From Botrytis cinerea B05.10 (taxonomy: Eukaryota > Ascomycota > Leotiomycetes > Helotiales > Sclerotiniaceae), in NCBI RefSeq assembly GCF_000143535.2, contig NC_037312.1:2666001-2730000 (forward strand): a DNA stretch of 64,000 bases, given 5' to 3'. A program made the position numbers and the translations under genes. The notes beneath the pieces are model-generated. The model searched no databases and was not told the DNA's origin. It saw nothing but the letters and a program-made list of their open reading frames with translations. Shown here in pieces: positions 34,583 through 45,799 of the stretch (positions are counted from its first letter, which is position 1; each line of letters begins with the position of its first letter).

Positions 34583-37500
34583 TCCATCCAATCCACAGAA
34601 CTCAAGTCGACATATCACCAACTAACCACACATCAATCTGCACACCTCAGCTCCTCTCCCCCCCCCCCCACACCCAAACACCTCGTACCACCATCATCCC
34701 ATTCCCAGCATGATGCCCTACCAAGCAACCAAGCAACCAAGCAACCAAGCAACCAAGCTACCAAGCCTCCTCGCCCGCCCCAAAACCCAATCCACAGAAC
34801 GGCCGCTAATCAAAAAGGTACCCGAGTTACCTATGGCGTTCCCAGCATCCCAAAGGTTCGCGGGCCCCCTCTCGTAATGACTAACCAGTCACCACAAATC
34901 CCATCCTTCACCGTCTTCCCATCCTAACGTTTCATGCAAGAAGCAACTAGGGTCCTCGTACAGATGTCCCGTTCGTATGTAAAATTCACACATACGTACA
35001 TGCATGATACATGGGAAATATCGTATTCGGCACGCATATCTCTTCTAGGGATTGCAGTATGTCAACATCACACGTAAAGAAAGAATTCTATCCCGAGTAG
35101 ATTTTTTCATCTTGACCACTTGGGCATTTCAATCTGCCGAAGATATCACATGTATCTATCTAATAACTACTTTGTGGAATCCATCTACCTCCCAAACCCA
35201 TCATCCCAACCAACTAACCCTCCTCACTCAACCACCTCAAACCCAGCTCGCGTGCTCAGATTTCCCCTCTCCATCTCCCCATTCCCAAACACGCAGCGAT
35301 CAGCATGAAAAAAAGCAAAAAGGTCCCTCCCTCAAGCCCGCAAAGCCAAAAAAACAAACATAAAACCCCTACTGACACCACCAGCGCAACCCTAAAAACT
35401 CTAACCCCGACCCGCGTCCATCCATCAACAGCACAGCACAGCACCGCACATCAGCTATCTATCCTATTAGCCAGGAACCGCCGCGCGAGCGAGCGAACCA
35501 ACCAACCAACCAACCAACTAACCAAGCACAAGCTCTCTAAACACATACCTACCTACCCTACGATCCGATCCTCCGACCCTAACCACCCCAACTCCAGCGA
35601 TCAGCACGCACGCAAGACGAGGAGAGAGGAGAACCCTGAAGATTTCCCTTCGGGGACGAAAAAATCACATTCCAACAATTACAGAAATGCCAACCACCGC
35701 GGAAATTGACCATTCGACGACGACCAAGTACGGGATATAAGGGAGGAGGCATTGCGTATGATTTCATCTATCCATGCAGCAGCAGCAGCATCATCATCAT
35801 CATCACACCACTCTATGTAAAACGTGAAATGTAAAATGTAAAAATGTAAATCTCACACATTGTAAAAAAAAAAAAAAAATATACCCAAGGACCCAGCGAA
35901 AATCCGATATCTTTCTCTACCGCATCCATCCATCGCACCACACTCACTGCACAGCCACCCACGTAGGTCCGACGTAGATGAAAACCAGAATTTTTCTTTC
36001 TTCCTTGATCGTATCGATGATCTTCAATCTTGATTTACTTCCTTTGCTTGGGGGAAAGGAAAAAAAGTCCCTGAATATAGTGAGAGGTATGTATTATATA
36101 AGAATTATGAATTATGAATTGTGAATTGGTTCTGTTTTACTGTTTCTTGATGGTACTCCTCCTGGGTAGTAGGTAGGTAGGTAGGTAGGTAGGTAGGTAG
36201 GTAGGTATTTATTATTATTTGGTGGTGTCATGATGAGGTAATGGGAAGGTTTGTAGTGATTAGGTACTATTTGTGAAATAACTAATTTTATCGTACATGT
36301 GTAACTTATATAATATAATATAGAAAGATAAAGATAAAGATAAAGATAAATCCAAGACTTCACATTTAGGTTATATAGCTAGCTAGCTAGCAATCAATTA
36401 ATCAATCAATCAATTCACCTAGTTATTTAAGAATGATATTACCAAGGTAGGTAAACTTCACACAAAATTACTATTATCATCTCCCCTCCCCTCCCCTTTT
36501 TCCATTCTATCAAAATATAACACACATGAAATACAAAATACTAATACTAATACTAATATCTATCTATCTATCTATCTATCTATTCACCTATATAATCGAA
36601 TTTATATCACATCTTCATCTCAATCTCTCTATCCTCATCCACTTATTTATTCATTCATTCACTCATTCCCTCATTCTCACTAATAAATAAATAAATAGCT
36701 CAAACAAATCACCTCATCACATACTTTACCATACATTACCATACTCTTTACTATATCATCTCATATCAACAATCTACCACAACCACAACCACAACCACAA
36801 CCACAACCACAATCTCACAATCCCACAATATCCTCCCATACCCTCCCACCTCACCTCACCTCCCAACCACAACCCTCCCACAATCCACCATAAGCCAAGC
36901 CAAGCCAAAGTAAAATAAAGCCGCGCTGCCGCGCCGCCGCATCATCATCCCCACTACCCATGTCCACATCCGATGAATATTCTCCTTACCTTACCATACC
37001 CTTCCCTACCTGAGCAATCTCTCCTCTCTCCCCAATTCATTCTTCCGATCCCATCCTATCCCATCCTATCCCATCCCTTTCCAAGTCCCAAATCCCAAGT
37101 CCCAAATCCCAAGCAACCAAGCAAGCAAGCCACTCTCCCTCTCCCTCTCCCTCTCCACCCTCCACTTCCACTTCCACTTCCAATCTCATCCATCCATCCC
37201 TCCATCCATCCATCCCCTTTCCAGATCACACAATTCGAGCAAGAAAAGTAAAGTAAAGTAAAGTAAAGAAAAAAGAAAACCAGCTGCCCTCCTTTCTTCT
37301 TTCTGTCCTTCCTGTTTGGTATACCTAGTACATCACAATACACAATACACAATACACAATACACATACATACCATCTACCATCTCGTAGCACCTCACCTC
37401 ACCTCACCTCACCACTTAGCGCAGCTCTTAGCGCACCATCCACCTATCCATGAATTATAGATACCGCATCGTATCGCATTATATCAATCGTAAAGCGCGG

Positions 37501-38242
37501 CTAATAAGACCACATAATCCCATCTCCTCTTCTCTTCTCTATCCCATTCCATCCATTCCACCCTCTACATCCGAACCCTTCCCATCCCATCCCATCCCAT
37601 TCTCTACTCTCGATCCCAATGCACGATCAATTTTTTGCACATCCATACCTACCTACTCTATTACATATCTAACCCTCCCTAATTCCATCCCTACCATCTC
37701 AATATTTCCCCCCCTCCCCACCAACCCACCGACCCATCCATCCATCCATCCATCGGTACCATACTTTCTTTCACTTCCCACATCCATCCACATCCACATC
37801 CACATCCACATCTATAATACACACACCCTCAGATCAAGAGATGATCCCTACCTACCTACCTACCTACCTTCCTACGGCTTTTCTCAATCGGTATTGAGAT
37901 TATATTGATATTGAGATTATATTGGTATTGGTATTGGTATTTTGCACATCTACTCATTCAGATATATCAATATATTAATATAATTATCAATATATCAATG
38001 TCTTAGATCTATCCATTTATCTGTTCATCTATCTATTCAGGATCTAGTGTTGAGTATTCATACGTAGGTAACTCTAATAATAAGTATAATAAAAATACAC
38101 ACACACACACACAATCATCAATAAATCAACTTTGTTTCCATGCACGTGAAAATTATAATATAACACACTACAATACAATACAATACAATACTCTACACTA
38201 CACCAAAACAATACTCTACACTACACCAAATAATCTACTCAT
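34583..38242. repeat. Second C/A-rich, microsatellite-dense block
   Basis: About 3.6 kb of plus-strand C/A/T-rich sequence with many short tandem repeats: (AAGCAACC)n 34721-34768, (AACC)n 35495-35518, CAG then CAT triplets 35776-35806, poly-A 35865-35879, (AGGT)n 36170-36208, (AAAGAT)n 36322-36350, (ATCT)n 36557-36582, (AACCAC)n 36776-36812, CTCCCT units near 37135, CACCT units near 37387, CATCC units near 37736, (CTAC)n near 37849-37873 and (AC)n near 38096. No credible gene on either strand. It ends at the 3' end of the phospholipase gene. Confidence 0.75.
36170..36208. repeat. (AGGT)n tetranucleotide microsatellite
   Basis: About ten copies of AGGT. The same motif family (TAGG/CCTA) recurs in the window near 22351, 37849 and 59849, so it is a favoured microsatellite of this genome. 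Confidence 0.92.
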
Positions 38243-40810
38243 TCACGTCAAATGAAAATGATCTCCCTCCCCCTTTTTCCCCACCGTTCCCAATCTCACT
38301 TTCCTCCTAAACCTCTCCTCCCTCTCCTTCCTTTCCCTCTCCTCTCGAATCCTCTTCTTCCTCTCATAAACCGCCCTGACCGTCCTCCGAATCTGTTCTT
38401 TCCCCTCTGCAAAATTCGCCTTTGCCAATTCCACTACATGATCAATATCATCCGGGGTATAAACAAAATTCCATGTACTCATATAATCACTAATTGCCGA
38501 ATCCACGCCCTCCACCTTCGGATTCGCAAGAAACGGTAGATAAACCACCGCAATCCCAGCATCCGGTTCCATCAATTGCCAATCTTCCTTCACCGCTTTA
38601 GATAACGGTGGTTCCTCCTCGACACGTTCTTCGGTCGTCCCCACCCATACCGTACAATAACCTAGATCCCTACTATCTTCCGCATCTGAACTCCTTGGTT
38701 TCTCTTCGCTTGATACTACTCTTTCCAAGTGCGTCGCTTGTTCTTCTTGTGCTTTTTCCAACTTGGCTTCTGCTTCGGCAGCGGTACTGACTTGAGCTTG
38801 ATCTAATTGTTGTTCTGTTTTCTCGGCTGAATCGCTTGATTTTGGCCAGCCAACGCCAATCGGCCACCCTTTAATGCCACGCTGTCTTGCATATCCATCG
38901 ACGACTGATAACCAATTATCTGTCTTAACATCTGCACTTGCGTCAAAAGCAATGAGTACGTCGACTTCTCTTCCTGGTCGAAGTAGCGGGTAGATAGGTA
39001 AATTATTGGACATTCCAGCATCCATTAGTTTCAAATGTGTGCTTTGATAGATGCTTTCTGGCGCCGTTTCCGGAAGTTGTCCCTTCATTCCGTAGGCGAA
39101 GTTGGGGATACTAGCTGGATCGATCGGATGAACTTTACTCAAATCTTCATTTCGTCCCGCGATCATATCATCGATACTACCAAATCCCATCAATCCCTTG
39201 ACCAGAGGTCGAACTTCTCTATAATAGTGACTCAAAGTAGCGCAGAAAGCACTTCCAAAAATTCCAAGAAGAAGTGGCAGTCGTAGCTCAGGTATTCGCA
39301 ATCCCGTTTCTTCATGAGGAATATCTTTTCCACCTTCAAATTTTCGACCCAGTGCCCAAGTTGGAATGCCTGCTCCAAACTCTTCACAAAACATTTCATA
39401 AGGAGTTATCTCGAACCATTCAAACCAAGCTTCTCTGACAGCTCTCTCCTTTGTAGCTTCGGAAGGGATATTTGTCTGTTTTTCTTGTTCGCTAAGATCC
39501 TCTAATATAGGTATCTCGTGACGTACTGCTGTATATATAGGCATTGGATTTTCACCATTATTGATATAATCTCGCTGATTCGATATCTTTAAATCTCGAT
39601 CGTCCACACCAAGTTCGCCTTTTGGTACGAGTAATCTCGCCGCTAGTAGTAAACCATATATATCAACTAAACCAAATTCTGCATTACGATCTCCTTTCAG
39701 CTTTTCGACAAAGCCACTCAAAAGAAACTTGTTGGTGGGTGCGGAGTTAAGAGCAGTTAATGCATCGACAGGAGATGCGATATGAATTCCAATTCGTGAT
39801 TTCAAATGCTCAACCAATCTATCAAGACGTCTTTCACCAAGGGATGAGTTGAAGAGGGATTGGAGCCAACAACTACCACTAACACCCGCTGTATAAGTGA
39901 TGCAATCAAACAAACCATCCTCATCAGCTGCTAACATTGAACCTGTGCCAGCTACCAAAGCTCGTAAACCACCCCCGGATCCCACCATGGCAATACGTGG
40001 AACATCATCCGGATGAACAGATTCTTCCGGAAGGCCCAAATATCTGGCCAGAGCGGTCTTTGTCATGAATTTTCTTTTGTCTAAAAATGCCTTTTCCTCA
40101 TCACAAAGATCGTTGGATACTCGTACGGATGCAGAATAGTTGATTTCGGGATTGATGTCCGGATCTTGAGCTTCATTCCATATATCGTCTGCCAGCGAGC
40201 CTGGTGCCATGTTCAATTCCCTTCTCAACTTGTCAATGTATCCCGGTAGAACTTTGGCCCAATCTGGCATAATATAATCGGAATATCCTGCGACAGTCTC
40301 TGACAAGGTTTTCCATTGTTCGTCTGATACTATGGAGAAATTGTTGAATGTACCAATGAAACTTCCCCATGCCGAACCATCCCCTGCTGCAGCATCTTCT
40401 TGAAAAGGTAGCGCAGAAAGTTCTCTAGCATTTTTAACAGCTTCCTTTTGTGCGCGTGCTTCAGCTCGTTCTTCTTTTGATGCTGGTCTCTTTGCGCGTG
40501 GTTGCGTGGCTGGTAAAGGTTGTACGTCAAGGTAATCATTTTGGTAAAGGATGTAAAATAGACCTAGAAGCATTATCGTGGATGTGACCCCCACCAAGGG
40601 TTTTGAATATTGAGCGTACGAAGACATCTTGGATTGTGATTTCTTCTTGGATGAACCGAATAGGTTTCTCGATTGTAATCTGGTGTGGTGGGATGTACAA
40701 TTTCTATTGATTAATGCTGTAGAACGTAAAGACCGACATAACGAAGTGGGATTGTGCGAATATGATTGTTCAAGTCGCAACAAACGACGAGAAACTTTTG
40801 CAGTCAACAT
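38243..40810 (-). CDS. Cytosolic phospholipase A2-like enzyme with N-terminal presequence and TM segment
   Basis: Single-exon gene, 855 residues. The cPLA2/lysophospholipase catalytic domain is intact: a SGGGLRAL oxyanion segment (about 278-285), nucleophile Ser311 in GVSGSCW, and catalytic Asp597 in MDAGMSNNLP. It would hydrolyse acyl ester bonds of glycerophospholipids. The N-terminus to about residue 60 is rich in Arg/Ser/Leu and nearly free of acid residues, a mitochondrial-type presequence. One hydrophobic helix follows at about 71-90, suggesting a mitochondrial membrane anchor. Between them and the catalytic part is a charged Ala/Glu/Lys stretch. The C-terminus is strongly Arg/Lys/Glu-rich coiled coil. 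From memory, Aspergillus PlaA of the same family has been reported as mitochondrial, which fits. An internal ATG at residue 62 could give a form lacking the presequence. Confidence 0.88.
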   Translation of the reverse strand: MLTAKVSRRLLRLEQSYSHNPTSLCRSLRSTALINRNCTSHHTRLQSRNLFGSSKKKSQSKMSSYAQYSKPLVGVTSTIMLLGLFYILYQNDYLDVQPLPATQPRAKRPASKEERAEARAQKEAVKNARELSALPFQEDAAAGDGSAWGSFIGTFNNFSIVSDEQWKTLSETVAGYSDYIMPDWAKVLPGYIDKLRRELNMAPGSLADDIWNEAQDPDINPEINYSASVRVSNDLCDEEKAFLDKRKFMTKTALARYLGLPEESVHPDDVPRIAMVGSGGGLRALVAGTGSMLAADEDGLFDCITYTAGVSGSCWLQSLFNSSLGERRLDRLVEHLKSRIGIHIASPVDALTALNSAPTNKFLLSGFVEKLKGDRNAEFGLVDIYGLLLAARLLVPKGELGVDDRDLKISNQRDYINNGENPMPIYTAVRHEIPILEDLSEQEKQTNIPSEATKERAVREAWFEWFEITPYEMFCEEFGAGIPTWALGRKFEGGKDIPHEETGLRIPELRLPLLLGIFGSAFCATLSHYYREVRPLVKGLMGFGSIDDMIAGRNEDLSKVHPIDPASIPNFAYGMKGQLPETAPESIYQSTHLKLMDAGMSNNLPIYPLLRPGREVDVLIAFDASADVKTDNWLSVVDGYARQRGIKGWPIGVGWPKSSDSAEKTEQQLDQAQVSTAAEAEAKLEKAQEEQATHLERVVSSEEKPRSSDAEDSRDLGYCTVWVGTTEERVEEEPPLSKAVKEDWQLMEPDAGIAVVYLPFLANPKVEGVDSAISDYMSTWNFVYTPDDIDHVVELAKANFAEGKEQIRRTVRAVYERKKRIREERERKEREERFRRKVRLGTVGKKGEGDHFHLT

Positions 40811-41826
40811 GACGAAAAGGAAAAGATGTGAGAACCATGTTCTTGTAGTGGAGCGAAAACTCCGGGGCGGGGGGAGCAGAAGGAGGAAGAAGAGAACGAT
40901 AGTGGTAATGGGAAATTAGCAAGAGAGTGCTATGGTATGATATGGGTAATGTGGAATCCGAAAGTTGATCTCGGAAGTCTCATCTGCCTTGGAAATATTT
41001 GGAGATGGGTGGGATGTGTGGGAAATGTGGGATGTGTGGCTGTGGCTGTGGCTGTGGCGGCTCTTATCAATGACGTACGCCACACATCGAATCTGCGTGT
41101 GATACTGTGCATGCTCAGCACTGAAAATGAAGATATAATATGGTATCTGCGACGGCATGTGCTTGGTCAACGGGAGAGGAGAGGGAGAGGAGAGGACAAT
41201 TATCTTGTCCCGAGCACGCCTCCTCGTACATCGTATGCCATGCATAAAAAGCAACACCAGATACACCAAGCCAAGCACTCACCCAGGTCATATTGCGTGG
41301 GTCCTCGCGAGAAAAGAAAAGGGAGGAAGGTATCATGGGGACGGAGAGACGGAGAGACGGAGAGATGAAGAGATGAAGAGATGTTTGTGAGATTGCCATC
41401 GTTCAATAGCGTTGTAGATAGATACCTAGATAGGCCATTTGGGTTCCTTCCAATCTTGATATGCGTGTGACTCCCATGAAAAGATCGGAATATTCACTCG
41501 TCTCGGAAATGAAGATATACTTTATGTTTTCTCCCTTTTGCTCCTTCTCTTTCTTGTTCTGGTGTCCCTTCTTCTTCTCCTCCTTCTTCTTCTTCTTGTT
41601 CTTGTTCTTGTTCTCCCTCTTCACCCGTCTCCAACATCATCCACATACATCGTAACAATAACAAGTACCCTTCTCTCATTCAAACTTGATCCGTCTTGCT
41701 CGGTGCTGGGTACATACATACTGATATTCTCCAAGCGCTCTTAGCATCTCCACAGATAGACCTGCCACGCCCCACCGCCTAATCCTATCGCATTAGGTCT
41801 AGCGTGCACCCCCCACAGATGACAAT
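40811..41826. promoter_or_regulatory. Divergent promoter region, phospholipase / EXO70
   Basis: About 1 kb between two divergent start codons. It holds a tgtggc hexamer run (about 41036-41058), gagag-rich patches (41171-41200, and 41340-41380 with ggagagac and agatga units) and a T/C-rich triplet tract (41570-41612). A G-rich motif lies next to the phospholipase start. Open frames here are by-products of the repeats. Confidence 0.5.
40862..40874 (-). promoter_or_regulatory. G-rich motif with two overlapping CreA-type (SYGGRG) matches
   Basis: The plus strand reads ccggggcgggggg, which matches the SYGGRG consensus of the carbon catabolite repressor CreA/Cre1 twice. It is about 52 bp upstream of the phospholipase start and may lie in its leader. 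Consensus is short and degenerate, so binding is only possible. Confidence 0.2.
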
Positions 41827-43893
41827 ATGTACTCCGTACCCGTTGGTAGAAGAGCTTGGTCACTCACATCTTCAAATATGGCTGTGGGTTTAGGAGGACG
41901 ACAAGCTGCCGACGAGGAGGCACGAGCTGAAGTCGATGTATTGAAAAGTCGATTGGAAAAGACGAGCCAATTGACCAAGAAAATTCAAGCCAGTTTAGGG
42001 AGATTAGATGCGACTGGAAAGGGGGTGCAAGAAGCTATTGGGCCAATTTATGGGAATACTCAAAAGCTTCAAATTTTAGGACAGAGTAAGTTTTCGACCA
42101 CGCGACCTACTTGGCTCATTCTCATATACATGCGCAGATATCGATGGAGTTATCGCGGCAATCGACAGAATACGACAACCATCAGATATCAAAACCAATG
42201 AAGAGGATATCATTAGGAAAGGGTATGTCGCATAACTCCCAGCAACCTGCAGACGTCACTAATACATCATAGCCCCGAAGCCGTCGGATTGGCCGTTTTC
42301 CTCAGTTCTGTTAAGCGTGTTAATAAAGCTCTCGCCGATATGAAACGATCGAATCTACGATCGAATCAACAAGCTATGGTTGAGCTTAGCAAATTATCAA
42401 AGTCGGGAAATACACAAATGGAATCATATTTTCAAGGACTTCTACAAGAAGATTCTCAACCACTCGAACCTTTACACTATATCACCAAAAATCAACCATT
42501 TCCTCTATTATCTCAAGATAAAACTACAAGATTGGGTCTCATTACGAATTATATTGGTTCAGTTGTTAGACAATCTGGATTTGTTACGGAATCGCCGGTC
42601 ATGCAATCATATGCAAGTGTTAGGGGACCTTTTCTGAAGACTACGTTACAAAATCTCGCGTCAGCATCGATGAATACCGCAAAGAAGAAGACACCGGATG
42701 CTATGTATCGACAAGGAACTAATGGAATTGGAACATATGCGATGGGTATGGAAGGCGCATTTTTGGCGGAATACGATAATATATGCGCTCTTTTTACTCG
42801 CGATGAATGGGGGAAAGTTTTCAATTTGACTTGTCAAGGAGCCATTGCGGAATTATCACGAACCCTTCGAGAATTAAACAACCACATCAAGTCAAATTTA
42901 ACAACGGACTGTTACCTTGCTTATGAGATTGTTGAGATTGTTTCAAATCTATCTTCAAACCTGGAAAGTAGGACAGGGGAGTTGAAACCTTCCTTCGCAT
43001 CAGCTCTCAAACCAATCAGAGAAACCGCCAAAGGCTCATTAGCTGATCTCCTGGATGATACTCGACGAAGAATTAACCTCCTACAGACATTACCTCCTGA
43101 TGCCGCCACGGTTCCAATGACTACCGAAACCATGATGCGATTACAAACTATGGTTGAATTCCTTCGACCAATCTCAAGTATTATGATCTCTATCGGTGAT
43201 GGTGGTTGGAAATCTAGCGCCACTCCTCAGGGTTCAACCGACCAAATCCCTAGTCTTAAATCTTTCGATGTTAATGCGGATGGAAAACAAATTTTTGCAA
43301 ATTACTGCATCGACACAATCGAAGCTCTTCTTACAAGCTTAGATCAAAAAGCAAAGGCATTACTCAAAGGTGGTAAGCCTGCTTTGGGAATTTTCATTGC
43401 GAATAATGCGACAATTGTGAAGCGCATGATTGAAACGAGTGATTTAAATGGATTACTAGCACCAAAAATGGGAGAGGTAGAAAGATGGATCAAAACGGGC
43501 ACAACTCTTTACTCAGCTGCATGGCGTGAGCCATCTGGTTATCTACTGGACGTTCAATACACAAACCGCGGTAATGTACGCCCACAATCTGGTTCCGGCA
43601 ATACTGGTATCGATAGTGCAGCGGTTGTTAAGGCACTTGGTTCCAAGGAGAAAGACCAAATCAAGGAAAAATTCAAGATGTTCAATCAATCTTTCGATGA
43701 CTTAATACAGAAACACAAGTCATTAATGATGGAGAAAGAAGTCAGAGAAATTTTGGCAAGACAAATTTCAAGCTTGATAAAACCATTATATGATCGATTT
43801 TATGATAAGTATTATGAAATTGATAAAGGAAAGGGGAAGTATGTTAAGTGGGATAAAGCTGCTATGAACGCTGTATTCTCCAGTTTGGCATGA
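41827..43893 (+). CDS. EXO70: Exocyst complex component EXO70
   Basis: Three exons (41827-42085, 42138-42222, 42273-43893) give 654 residues; junctions are in frame (LGQ/NIDGVIAAIDRIRQPSD, then IIRKG/PEAVGLAVFLSS). The N-terminal coiled coil (ADEEARAEVDVLKSRLEKTSQ, KKIQASLGRL) and the long helical-rod body match fungal Exo70. The C-terminal region (HKSLMMEKEVREILARQISS, LYDRFYDKYYEIDKGKGKYVKWD) is the PI(4,5)P2-binding domain that tethers secretory vesicles at the plasma membrane with Sec3. The protein works in polarised exocytosis at hyphal tips. A second in-frame ATG at 41878 (MAVGLGGRQ) may be the true start, since related proteins begin near there; the first 17 residues lack helix propensity. 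That alternative gives 637 residues. Confidence 0.92.
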
Positions 43894-45116
43894 ACATGAC
43901 TTGAGTGAGGAAAGTGGAAATTTGATGGGAAAGAAATGGACTACCTGTGGGTGAGACGAGAGCCTTTTCAACGCGATTCGATGATCATATACCAAATATG
44001 GCGGATATAGCGCGAATGAGCTCGTAAATACTTTGGCGACGGGACATACCTATCATAAAGATGAATCTGGAGAAGACCCTCCAAGGTATCATAAACGTAA
44101 AGAAACATTTTTTCTTGTGGAGGCAGAAGAGAAATAAGCTATTGGGATCAAACAGTCCGGTAGGGTGGGAAATGTCCTTTCTGATTTGATACCAACTTGA
44201 GTTTGAATTTGGGTTAACTGGGTTCTTTTTGAGCTGGGATAAGGAGTTTTTTTTTTTTCATGGGGATTCGCTTGCGTGGAGTATACATGCATGCATACTG
44301 GGCTTTTGGAATTTGGAGGATCCACTGTGTTATCAATATGCGTTGCGTATCTTGGGATGGTGGATTTAGGCGAGGAATAAATGGGATTTTCGACTTCTTA
44401 TTTAAGGTGATATATACCTAGATGTATTGTATTGTGTTATATTATATTATTTTTTATTATACTATGCTTTGATTTGTCTAGTTGTGCTTGATTTGTTTGG
44501 TGGGGTGGGGACGGGTGAATAAGTGATAAAGTGAATAAGGTGATAGTTTGGGTATACATATTTGGAAAGATGGGGGATTGAAAAACTGGGAGGGGCGATA
44601 AATGATGAGGCTTTGATGAGGGAGGGAGGTAGGGAGGTGAGTATGTTTTTAACGAACTTGACTTTTTGTTTTTTTGAGTTTCGCATTTCGCATTTCGATA
44701 AAAGTTATAGAATTATAGAGCTGTGGAGCTGTAAAATTGGGATTTTATTGTATTGTATTGTGCTGTGCTGTTTTGTATTTGTTGTATTTCGTAGCAATGA
44801 ATCTGTAATTAATAGAGTAAAGAGGTTTGGAGATTTTCTTCGCTTGTTGCGTGGAGAAATTAGGGGGGATTGGAGAATTGGGCGCGGGAGGGGAGGGGGA
44901 AGGGTGTTTTGGAGTATGTACATTTGGTTTCTCTTTGGACTTTTTTTCTCTTTCTTTTTTTTTTGGTTCGATAGGTATGTTCGGTGCTTGTATTTATGCT
45001 ACTATATACAAGGAGTAGTATATAGCATATATGTTAAAGGGGGGATTGGTTTGTGGAATATATCAGATGTGTTATTGGTGTGGCGGTTGTGTTGTTTTCA
45101 TGTGAATATTGGAGGG

Positions 45117-45170
45117 GATGAGAGGGATGAGAGGGATGAGAGGGATGAGAGGGATGAGAGGGATGAGAGG
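45117..45170. repeat. 9-bp tandem repeat, six copies
   Basis: Six perfect copies of gatgagagg inside the G/T-rich block, followed by a run of about twelve G at 45181-45192. In one frame it would spell a repeated Asp-Glu-Arg tripeptide, but the surrounding frame is not protein-like. Confidence 0.92.
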
Positions 45171-45521
45171 GATGAGGAAGGGGGGGGGGGGGCTGTTGTG
45201 GAAAGTATTTCTTGTTTTGATGTATGGAGGAAAGAGTGTTTTGGAGGTATAAAAATGGTGGAGTTTATGGTTGTTGCGGGTTGGTGGTGATGATGAGTAT
45301 GATGTAATTTGAATGATTGTTATGGTATATCATCTGTGGTTCTTCTTGGGAATTTCGGGATATGGAAGTGGAATTGGGATATGAATGTGGATATGGTAAT
45401 ATGGGATGAACACATTACGGGGTGGTAAGATTCACTGCTCTCGTATCACACTCCTCTTTTTGTTGACTTTTCTCTAGGAATAGGAGTGGGTATTATGATT
45501 TACACACACTAATAACATGTG

Positions 45522-45530
45522 TATAAAAGG
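45522..45530 (+). promoter_or_regulatory. TATA box (tataaaagg)
   Basis: A strong TATA-box match 63 bp upstream of the ATG at 45593. The spacing leaves room for a transcription start and a short leader. It supports, weakly, that the small ORF downstream is or was transcribed. Confidence 0.3.
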
Positions 45531-45592
45531 CTAATGATATTTCTGAGTTTATATGTATCGGAAATCAAAACGCTAGAAAAAATGGCTATAGG

Positions 45593-45799
45593 ATGGAAAA
45601 TCACAGCTTTGATTCATCTTTAGACGAGATGGCTGATTCAAGATCAAGTGATGAATTTCCTCAGAAGTTAGTCCGCTTAGCTTGGAAGCGTGATGCTATG
45701 AAAAATCAATTCTTGTCCACAGCTAAAGGTAATGGGATGACAATGACGAAACTTTCAAATGCCAATCTGCGCAAAGGGATTTGGAAAGTCAAGTCTTGA
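45593..45799 (+). CDS. Small orphan ORF, 68 codons (hypothetical or remnant)
   Basis: The ORF starts at ATG 45593 and ends at TGA 45797-45799. Its translation has a balanced, protein-like composition (SSLDEMADSRSSDEFPQKLV, then WKRDAMKNQF), acidic first and basic later. No domain was recognised. An out-of-frame ATG just upstream (45582) would have to be skipped by scanning ribosomes, which counts against efficient expression. An internal GTAATG donor-like site could make this exon 1 of a longer gene. It stands alone in an 8-kb gene desert. It may be the 5' remnant of a decayed gene. Confidence 0.25.
   Translation: MENHSFDSSLDEMADSRSSDEFPQKLVRLAWKRDAMKNQFLSTAKGNGMTMTKLSNANLRKGIWKVKS

Larger units (their letters stand above)
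43894..45581. other. EXO70 3' flank and G/T-rich skewed block
   Basis: The first 400 bp are EXO70 3' UTR and flank. From about 44460 to 45420 the plus strand is strongly G/T-rich and C-poor, the mirror image of the C/A-rich blocks elsewhere. A 242-codon open frame at 44562-45290 starts at TTG and is low-complexity; it exists because stop codons are rare in this composition. It was not called. Confidence 0.5.

Noticed and set aside
44562..45290. 242-codon plus-strand open frame
   Set aside because: TTG start, Phe/Gly/Trp-rich low complexity, contains a 9-bp tandem repeat and G-run; explained by G/T-rich composition.
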